Notes under the pieces: generated by a model
Database searches by the model: none
What the model saw: only the letters and a program-made list of their open reading frames with translations
Told to the model about the DNA's origin: nothing
NCBI GenBank assembly: GCA_902805885.1
Contig: CADCUM010000020.1
Span: 1-48,341 of the forward strand
Length of the DNA: 48,341 nt
Direction: 5' to 3'
From: an uncultured Nocardioides sp.
GTDB lineage: Bacteria > Actinomycetota > Actinomycetes > Propionibacteriales > Nocardioidaceae
In this document: positions 42,925 through 48,341 of the stretch, one piece after another
Layout: each line of letters opens with the position of its first letter
How positions within the stretch are numbered: the stretch's first letter is position 1
Translations under genes and position numbers: made by a program

Positions 42925-44319
42925 CTACACCTTGTGCAGCCGCCGCGCCGCCTCGGCGATCGAGCCGCTCATCGACGGGTAGACGGTGAACGCCTGAGCC
43001 AGCTGGTCGGCGGTGAGCGACTGGTGGACGGCGATCGACACCGGGTGGATCAGCTCGGAGGCACGCGGGCCCACGACCACTCCCCCGACCACGATGCCGG
43101 TGCCGGGCCGGCAGAAGAGCTTGACGAACCCGTCGCGCACGCCCTGCATCTTGGCGCGCGCGTTGCCCGCGAGGGGCAGCGTGACGACCTCGGCCTGGAT
43201 CTCGCCGGCGTCGACCGCGTTCTGTGACCAGCCGACGGTCGCGATCTCGGGCGCCGTGAAGACGTTGGACGACACCTGCTTGAGGTCGAGCGGGGCCACG
43301 GCGTCGCCGAGGAAGTGCCACATGGCGATCCGCCCCTGCATCGCGGCGACCGAGGCCAGCATCAGCACGCCGGTGCAGTCGCCGGCGGCGTAGATCCCGC
43401 GGGCCGACGTGCGGGAGACGCGGTCGACGGTGACGAAGCCGCCGTCGCCCGTGGCGACGCCCGCCTCCTCGAGCCCGAGGTCGGCGGTGTTGGGGACCGA
43501 GCCGAGGGCGAGGATGCAGTGGCTGCCCTGCACGGTGCGTCCGTCGGTGAGGGTCACCGTGACGGTGTCCCCGTCGCGGGTCACCGACTCCATCCGGGAC
43601 TCGCCGAGGACCTCCATCCCGCGCCGCTTGGAGACCTCCTCGAGCACGGCGGCCGCGTCGGCGTCCTCGCCCGGGAGCACCCGGTCGCGTGAGCTGACCA
43701 GCGTGACGGGGATGCCGAGCGCGAGGTAGGCGCTCGCGAACTCCGCACCCGTGACCCCGGACCCGACGACGACGAGCTTCTCGGGCACCTCGTCGAGGTC
43801 GTAGACCTGCTCCCAGGTGAGGATCCGCTCACCGTCCGGCTGTGCCGAGGGGAGAGTGCGAGGCGACGCGCCGGTCGCCAGGAGGATGGTGTCGGCCTCG
43901 AGGGTCTCCTCCCCGCCGTCGGCCAGCGACACCACGACCGAGAGGCCCGGCGCCAGGCGCCCCCGCCCCCGCACCACGCGTACGCCGTCGCGGTCGAGCC
44001 GGGCCGCGATGTCGCTCGACTGGTCCGCCGCGAGGTTCTTGACGCGGGCGTTGACCTTGGCGAGGTCGACCTTGATCGTCGTGGCGGCGTCGCCCTCGTG
44101 GTCGGAGAAGTCGATGCCGAGCTCGGCGGACTCCGACACCTCGGTCATCAGCTCGGCCGTGGCGATCAGGGTCTTGGAGGGCACGCAGTCCGTCAGGACG
44201 GCCGAGCCCCCGACGCCGTCGGTGTCCACGACGGTCACCCGGGCGCCCAGCTGGGCGGCGACGTGGGCGGCCTCGTAGCCGCCGGGGCCACCGCCGATGA
44301 TGACGACGTGGTCGCTCAT
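42925..44319 (-). CDS. NAD(P)H-quinone dehydrogenase of the LpdA (Rv3303c) type
   Basis: 464 aa FAD/NAD flavoprotein of the disulfide-reductase family. It has VVIIGGGPGGYEAAHVAAQ at the N-terminus, the second nucleotide fold VVVGSGVTGAEFASAYLALG, and YAAGDCTG. The redox-active CxxxxC is missing: the segment reads GGSAVLTDCVPSKT, with one Cys. This is the pattern of mycobacterial LpdA, a quinone reductase without lipoamide activity. It is adjacent to and on the same strand as a true dihydrolipoamide dehydrogenase, likely from an old duplication. The ATG at 44319 is eight bases after the stop of that gene. Confidence 0.88.
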   Translation of the reverse strand: MSDHVVIIGGGPGGYEAAHVAAQLGARVTVVDTDGVGGSAVLTDCVPSKTLIATAELMTEVSESAELGIDFSDHEGDAATTIKVDLAKVNARVKNLAADQSSDIAARLDRDGVRVVRGRGRLAPGLSVVVSLADGGEETLEADTILLATGASPRTLPSAQPDGERILTWEQVYDLDEVPEKLVVVGSGVTGAEFASAYLALGIPVTLVSSRDRVLPGEDADAAAVLEEVSKRRGMEVLGESRMESVTRDGDTVTVTLTDGRTVQGSHCILALGSVPNTADLGLEEAGVATGDGGFVTVDRVSRTSARGIYAAGDCTGVLMLASVAAMQGRIAMWHFLGDAVAPLDLKQVSSNVFTAPEIATVGWSQNAVDAGEIQAEVVTLPLAGNARAKMQGVRDGFVKLFCRPGTGIVVGGVVVGPRASELIHPVSIAVHQSLTADQLAQAFTVYPSMSGSIAEAARRLHKV

Positions 44320-44327
44320 GCCCGGCC

Positions 44328-45728
44328 TCAGAGGTTGATCATGTGGCCGGCGATGCCGTGGACGGCTTCCTTGACGGCCTCGCCCAGCGTCGGGTGGGCG
44401 AAGACGTTGCGGGCCACCTCGTCGGCGGTGAGGTCCCACTTCTGGGCCAGCGTCAGCACCGGCAGCAGCTCGGTCACGTCGGGGCCGATCATGTGGGCGC
44501 CGATGATCTCGTTGTGCTCGGCGTCGGCCACGACCTTGACGAAGCCCACCGCCTCGCCGAGCCCCATCGCCTTGCCGTTGGCGGTGAAGGGGAACGTCGC
44601 CGTCTTGACGTCGTACCCCTTCTCCTTGGCCTGCGCCTCGCTGAACCCGAACGACCCGATCTGCGGCTGGCAGTAGGTCGCGCGCGGCACGAAGTCGTAG
44701 TCGACCGGCATGGTCTCCGCGCCGCTGATGGTCTCGGCGGCGACGATCCCCATCGCCTCGGCGACGTGGGCGAGCATCAGCTTGCCGGTGCAGTCGCCGA
44801 TGGCGTAGACGTTCTCGACGTTGGTGCGCATGTGGTCGTCGACCTCGATCGCGCCGCGCTCGGAGACCTTCACGCCGATCTTCTCGAGGCCGTAGCCCTC
44901 GACCCGGGGGGCGAAGCCGAACGCCGCGAGGAACTTGTCGGCCTCGAGCACGGTCTCGTCACCGCCGGCGGCCGGGGCGATCGTCACCTTGACGCCGGAG
45001 CCGGTGTCCTCGACCTTCTTCACCGCGGTGGAGGTCAGCACCTTGACGCCGAGCTTCTTGTAGTGGCGCGCGAGCTCCTTGGAGATGTCGGCGTCCTCGG
45101 TCGGGACCATCCGGTCGAGGAACTCCACGATGGTGACCTCGACCCCGAAGTTGGCCATCACGTAGGCGAACTCGACGCCGATCGCGCCGGAGCCGCCGAT
45201 GACGATCGAGCCGGGCAGCTCGTCGGTGAGGATCTGCTCCTCGTAGGTCACGACGTTCTCGCTGAGCTCGACCCCGGGGACGAGGCGGACCGACGCACCC
45301 GCGGCGATGATCAGGTTGTCGAAGGTGTACGACGTCGTGCCGCCGTCGCGGTCGGCGACGTCGACCCCGGTCGGACCGGTGATCGTGCCCCACCCGTCGA
45401 TCTCGGTGATCTTGTTCTTCTTCATCAGGTAGTGGACGCCCTTGACGATGCCGGCGCTCACGTCGCGGCTCCGCTGGTGGGTGGCGCCGAAGGCCATCGT
45501 GACGTCGCCCTCGATCCCGAACTTCGCCTTCTCGTGCTGGAGCGTGTGGGCCAGCTCGGCGTTCTTCAGCAGGGCCTTGGAGGGGATGCAGCCGACGTTG
45601 AGGCAGACCCCTCCCCAGTACTTGTCCTCCACCACGGCGACCTTCTGGCCGAGCTGTGCTGCGCGGATGGCGGCGACGTACCCACCGGGACCGGCGCCGA
45701 GGACGAGGGTGTCGAAGTGATCGGTCAC
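44328..45728 (-). CDS. lpdA: Dihydrolipoamide dehydrogenase
   Basis: E3 subunit of pyruvate/2-oxoglutarate dehydrogenase and related complexes; reoxidises dihydrolipoamide with NAD+. It is 466 aa with [17 protein letters not shown], the redox pair in [13 protein letters not shown] (residues about 39-51), [20 protein letters not shown] for [17 protein letters not shown] for FAD, and the C-terminal base pair His-Glu in HAHPTL-like [13 protein letters not shown]. The GTG at 45728 has TAGGCT six bases upstream (leaderless). It leads a two-gene unit with the LpdA-type quinone reductase. Confidence 0.97.
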   Translation of the reverse strand: MTDHFDTLVLGAGPGGYVAAIRAAQLGQKVAVVEDKYWGGVCLNVGCIPSKALLKNAELAHTLQHEKAKFGIEGDVTMAFGATHQRSRDVSAGIVKGVHYLMKKNKITEIDGWGTITGPTGVDVADRDGGTTSYTFDNLIIAAGASVRLVPGVELSENVVTYEEQILTDELPGSIVIGGSGAIGVEFAYVMANFGVEVTIVEFLDRMVPTEDADISKELARHYKKLGVKVLTSTAVKKVEDTGSGVKVTIAPAAGGDETVLEADKFLAAFGFAPRVEGYGLEKIGVKVSERGAIEVDDHMRTNVENVYAIGDCTGKLMLAHVAEAMGIVAAETISGAETMPVDYDFVPRATYCQPQIGSFGFSEAQAKEKGYDVKTATFPFTANGKAMGLGEAVGFVKVVADAEHNEIIGAHMIGPDVTELLPVLTLAQKWDLTADEVARNVFAHPTLGEAVKEAVHGIAGHMINL

Positions 45729-45734
45729 GACGTC

Positions 45735-45769
45735 AGCCTATCGGCGCCCACCTCGGCGCTCGCTACCCT
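45735..45769. promoter_or_regulatory. Divergent leaderless promoters of lpdA and the GGCT-like gene
   Basis: TAGGCT on the minus strand (45735-45740) is six bases from the lpdA GTG. TACCCT on the plus strand (45764-45769) is seven bases from the GTG at 45777. Only 48 bp separate the two start codons. Confidence 0.5.
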
Positions 45770-45776
45770 GCTCCTC

Positions 45777-46229
45777 GTGACCCTCTACGCCGCCTACGGG
45801 ACCAACATGAGCCCGGCCCGGATGAGCGAGCGGTGCCCCCACTCGCCGCTGCGGTCGACCGGCTGGCTGACGGGCTGGCGGCTGACCTTCGGCGGCGAGG
45901 AGCACGGCTGGGACGGCGCGCTCTCGACGATCGTGCAGGACCCGTTCGAGCAGGTCTTCGTCGCGATCTACGACATCACGGCGGAGGACGTCCGGGCCCT
46001 GGACAGCTGGGAGTCGGCCGACACCGGCCTCTACCGCAAGACCAAGGTGCGGGTCTCCACGATGAACGGTGAGGTCGTGGCGTGGGCCTACGTCCTGGAC
46101 GCCTACGAGGGCGGCCTGCCCTCCGCGTCGTACCTCGGCGTGCTGGCGGACGCCGCGGAGTCGGCGGGGGCGCCGGACGACTACGTCGCGGCGCTGCGCC
46201 GCCGTGCCTGCCGCTCGACGGGCCTCTGA
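45777..46229 (+). CDS. Gamma-glutamylcyclotransferase-like protein
   Basis: 150 aa GGCT/AIG2-fold protein. The nucleotide-like loop YAAYGTNMSPARM at the N-terminus matches the family's YGSNL motif. LDSWESADTGLYRKTKV holds the Glu at the catalytic position. Family members cleave gamma-glutamyl amine or dipeptide bonds to give 5-oxoproline; some have lost activity. The start is a GTG behind a leaderless TACCCT box. It is followed by the purine phosphorylase gene with its own promoter. The substrate is unknown. Confidence 0.85.
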   Translation: MTLYAAYGTNMSPARMSERCPHSPLRSTGWLTGWRLTFGGEEHGWDGALSTIVQDPFEQVFVAIYDITAEDVRALDSWESADTGLYRKTKVRVSTMNGEVVAWAYVLDAYEGGLPSASYLGVLADAAESAGAPDDYVAALRRRACRSTGL

Positions 46230-46263
46230 ACGGCCGGAGTGGGTCCGCGAGCGTGGGCGGCGA

Positions 46264-46269
46264 TACGCT
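46264..46269 (+). promoter_or_regulatory. Purine nucleoside phosphorylase -10 box (TACGCT)
   Basis: TACGCT ends six bases before the GTG at 46276, the same geometry as the other leaderless genes here. Confidence 0.5.
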
Positions 46270-46275
46270 CCGCCG

Positions 46276-47088
46276 GTGACGAGCCCTGACCAGACCTCCA
46301 CCCCGTACGACGACGCCCGCGCCGCCGCCGAGCGGCTCGCCGAGCTCACCGGGGTGGCCCAGCACGACATCGCCCTGGTGCTGGGCTCCGGCTGGCTGCC
46401 TGCGGTCGACGCCCTCGGGGAGGCCACCGCCGAGATCGCGACGACGGACCTCCCGGGCTTCCACGCCGCCGGGGTCGTGGGCCACAGCGGGAGGATCCGC
46501 TCCATCAGGAGCGGGGAGGCCAACCTGCTCGTCTTCCTGTCCCGCACCCACTACTACGAGGGCAAGGGCGTCGCAGCGGTCGTGCATCCCGTGCGGACGG
46601 CGGCAGCGGCGGGCTGCCGGGCGATCGTGCTGACCAACGGGTGCGGCGGCCTCAAGGAGGGCTGGCACCCCGGTCAGGCGGTCCTGATCTCCGACCACAT
46701 CAACCTCACCGGCACGAGCCCGATCGTGGGCGCCAACTTCGTCGACCTGACCGACCTCTACAGCCCGCGCCTGCGCGGCCTGTGCCGGGAGATCGACCCC
46801 GACCTCGACGAGGGCGTCTACGTCCAGTTCCCCGGCCCCCACTACGAGACGCCCGCCGAGGTCCGGATGGCGGGCGTGCTCGGCGGCCAGCTCGTCGGCA
46901 TGAGCACGACCCTGGAGGCGATCGCTGCCCGCGAGGCGGGGATGGAGGTGCTCGGCATCAGCCTGGTCACCAACCTCGCCGCCGGGCTGAGCGGCGAGCC
47001 GCTCAACCACGAGGAGGTCCTCGAGGCCGGCAAGGCTGCCGCCAGCCGGATGGGCGGCCTGCTCTCGCAGGTCGTCGCGAAGGTCTGA
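46276..47088 (+). CDS. punA: Purine nucleoside phosphorylase (trimeric class)
   Basis: Phosphorolyses purine nucleosides to base and ribose-1-phosphate for salvage. It is 270 aa with ALVLGSGWLPAV, GHSGRIRS, FLSRTHYYEGKG (phosphate-site His), VLTNGCGGLKEGWHPGQ, SDHINLTGTSPI, FPGPHYETPAEVRM, GMSTTLEAIAAREAGMEVLG and VTNLAAG, whose Asn contacts the purine in class II enzymes. It starts at a GTG without Shine-Dalgarno. The next gene begins four bases after its stop, so it shares the transcript. Confidence 0.95.
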   Translation: MTSPDQTSTPYDDARAAAERLAELTGVAQHDIALVLGSGWLPAVDALGEATAEIATTDLPGFHAAGVVGHSGRIRSIRSGEANLLVFLSRTHYYEGKGVAAVVHPVRTAAAAGCRAIVLTNGCGGLKEGWHPGQAVLISDHINLTGTSPIVGANFVDLTDLYSPRLRGLCREIDPDLDEGVYVQFPGPHYETPAEVRMAGVLGGQLVGMSTTLEAIAAREAGMEVLGISLVTNLAAGLSGEPLNHEEVLEAGKAAASRMGGLLSQVVAKV

Positions 47089-47092
47089 GCGC

Positions 47093-47902
47093 GTGCGCGT
47101 CCTCGTCACCGGCGCGGCCGGATCGATCGGCCGGGTCGTCACCCTCGGGCTGTGCGCCCGCGGCCACGAGGTCGTCGGGCTGGACCTGGTCCCGGAGCCG
47201 GAGGGGTTCACCGGCGACTGGCACACGGTCGACTGCGCCGACCCCGACGCCGTGACCGCGGTCTTCGAGGCCGAGCGCCTCGACGCGGTCGTCCACCTGG
47301 CCGGCCACCCGGGTGAGGCGTCGCTGCCCACGTCCCTGACGTCGCACGTCGTCACCACCGCCGCGCTGCTGGACGCGATGGTCGCCCACCGGGTCACCCG
47401 GATCGTCTACGCGTCGTCCAACCACGCGGTCGGCCTCACCCCGCGCCGGGAGCTGCGCGACGGCGCGCCGCTCACCGCCGACGTGCGCCCACGACCCGAC
47501 ACCTTCTACGGCGTCGCCAAGGTCGCCGCCGAGGCGCTGCTGTCGCTCCACGTCGACAAGCACGGCATCGATGCCGTCGCGTGCCGGATCGGCTCCTTCC
47601 TCGACGAGCCCACCACCCGGCGGGCGCTCTCGACCTGGCTCTCCCCCGACGACTGCGTCCGGATGGTCGAGGCGGCACTCACCGCGCCGGCGCCCGGGTA
47701 CGCCGTCATCTACGGCATCAGCGCCAACACCCGCGCGTGGTGGGACCTCGAGCCCGGCCGCGCCCTGGGCTACGAGCCGCTCGACGACGCCGAGGCCTTC
47801 GCCGACGACATCCCCGACCGTCCCGAGGACGAGGACGAGGGCGCCCACGTCGGCGGGCCGTACGCCCTGCGCGACGTCCAGCGGCCCGCGCTCGGGGACT
47901 GA
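47093..47902 (+). CDS. NAD-dependent epimerase/dehydratase, uronate dehydrogenase-like
   Basis: 269 aa. VLVTGAAGSIGRVV is at the N-terminus; the active-site triad is visible as YASSNHAVG (Ser) and FYGVAKVAAE (YxxxK). SSNHxxG and the short length are typical of uronate dehydrogenases, which oxidise glucuronate or galacturonate to the aldarolactone. CRIGSFLDEPTTRR (substrate loop) and DCVRMVEAAL follow. The GTG start lies four bases after the purine phosphorylase stop. Its pairing with purine salvage has no obvious metabolic reason. Confidence 0.86.
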   Translation: MRVLVTGAAGSIGRVVTLGLCARGHEVVGLDLVPEPEGFTGDWHTVDCADPDAVTAVFEAERLDAVVHLAGHPGEASLPTSLTSHVVTTAALLDAMVAHRVTRIVYASSNHAVGLTPRRELRDGAPLTADVRPRPDTFYGVAKVAAEALLSLHVDKHGIDAVACRIGSFLDEPTTRRALSTWLSPDDCVRMVEAALTAPAPGYAVIYGISANTRAWWDLEPGRALGYEPLDDAEAFADDIPDRPEDEDEGAHVGGPYALRDVQRPALGD

Positions 47903-48027
47903 AGTCGAGAGGCAGGAACGAGTGACGACGCTCCCGCAGGACGGCGTGGCCGGGCCCACGCGCCCTGGTGGGGATTCTGGCCGACGCGGTGGCGACGACG
48001 CCGGTGGTGCCGGGGGGGTACCGTCGA

Positions 48028-48341
48028 TCAGGGTGGGGTCGCGTTCGGCAACGGCATGGCGTCACTGCCCTTGAGGACGACGAAGTCGGACCAGGTGATC
48101 CCGGCCAGGCTGTCGGCGTGCAGCAGGTCCCCCCACACGGGGCGAGCGGCCGAGTCCTGCTCGGCCTTCAGCGACGATGCTCCGCCCGCGTTGTCCCCGA
48201 CGTACATGCCGTGACGCTGGAGCGTCCGGGCGATGGCCAGTCCGGCCGGGGAGAGTCCCCGGGTCGTCAGGTCGATGTCGGCGCGGATCGCGAGCCGCTG
48301 ACCTTCCGCGCCCCACCAGAACTTGCTGGACTCGGTCCCCA
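48028..48341 (-). CDS. C-terminal part of an unidentified protein, cut by the window edge
   Basis: A minus-strand frame open from the right edge to a TGA at 48028-48030, 103 residues with no start inside. It reads like real coding sequence: FWWGAEGQRLAIRADIDL, LSPAGLAIARTLQRHGMYVG, DNAGGASSLKAEQ, LLHADSLAGITWSDFVVLKG. Phrases of the type ARTLQRHGMYVGDN are familiar to me from secreted actinobacterial proteins of unknown role, but I cannot name the family. Its end converges on the uronate-dehydrogenase-like gene; the 125 bp between hold no feature I recognise. Confidence 0.65.
   Translation of the reverse strand, partial: GTESSKFWWGAEGQRLAIRADIDLTTRGLSPAGLAIARTLQRHGMYVGDNAGGASSLKAEQDSAARPVWGDLLHADSLAGITWSDFVVLKGSDAMPLPNATPP

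Noticed and set aside
48062..48316. An 84-codon minus-strand ORF at the right edge
   Set aside because: It is out of frame with the better-supported open frame ending at 48028 and reads as Arg/Pro-rich shadow.

Overview
This is a very GC-rich, densely packed window. The gene content points to a high-GC actinobacterium, most likely from the Nocardioides group (inference). The evidence is mycolata/Nocardioides-type carboxylase genes (an epsilon subunit and a BirA-PccB-AccE-Maf order), LytR-CpsA-Psr cell-wall proteins, an Rv1264-like class III cyclase, an LpdA-type quinone reductase, many GTG starts, and at least 15 genes that look leaderless (a TANNNT -10 box 6-8 nt before the start codon). I saw no rRNA, tRNA, CRISPR, prophage or insertion sequence. 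No gene-free stretch exceeds 300 bp.

Layout. 1-5.5 kb: envelope genes, namely two GT2 glycosyltransferases, two LCP proteins and an acyl-CoA thioesterase. The first glycosyltransferase is broken by an inverted repeat at the window edge. 5.5-9.9 kb: an AbiEi-like protein, a PadR regulator with a DUF1707 partner, an acyl-CoA dehydrogenase, a CoA-binding protein and an ArfB-type ribosome-rescue hydrolase. 9.9-15.3 kb (minus strand): purK-purE-membrane acyltransferase-Gfo/Idh oxidoreductase, an orphan winged-helix protein and an adenylate cyclase. 15.3-21 kb: birA, divergent from pccB-accE; an AbiEi-like gene carrying a nonsense codon and flanked by two near-identical hairpins; maf; a CDP-alcohol phosphatidyltransferase and its membrane partner. 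21-25.8 kb (minus): an ABC-2 exporter, a LuxR-type two-component system and a MarR regulator. 25.8-28.6 kb: two oxidoreductases behind a MarR-type palindrome, and a second acyl-CoA dehydrogenase. 28.7-32.4 kb: a ferric-iron ABC importer under a DtxR/IdeR box. 32.5-40 kb: acyl-CoA carboxylase alpha subunit, a TetR/epimerase divergent pair, DUF4287 and pyruvate carboxylase. 40-48.3 kb: a GDSL lipoprotein, a SpoIID-like protein, an unknown protein, two flavoprotein disulfide-reductase-family enzymes, a GGCT-like protein, purine nucleoside phosphorylase, a uronate-dehydrogenase-like enzyme and the tail of a further gene.

How the genes fit together. BirA would biotinylate the two biotin enzymes whose MKM sites are visible here (acyl-CoA carboxylase alpha and pyruvate carboxylase). 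PccB and AccE supply the transferase and epsilon parts for the alpha subunit encoded 14 kb away. Most genes are household metabolism. The unusual material is in the junctions. Two unrelated operon junctions (CoA-binding/arfB and purK/purE) carry tandem repeats in which almost every unit holds its own Shine-Dalgarno and start codon. At the first, the units form a chain of four six-codon reading frames (stop included) that overlap each other by ATGA. These reiterated start cassettes, the 42-bp inverted repeat inside the glycosyltransferase, the twin hairpins around a nonsense-bearing AbiEi gene, and several clear operator palindromes are the items most worth checking.
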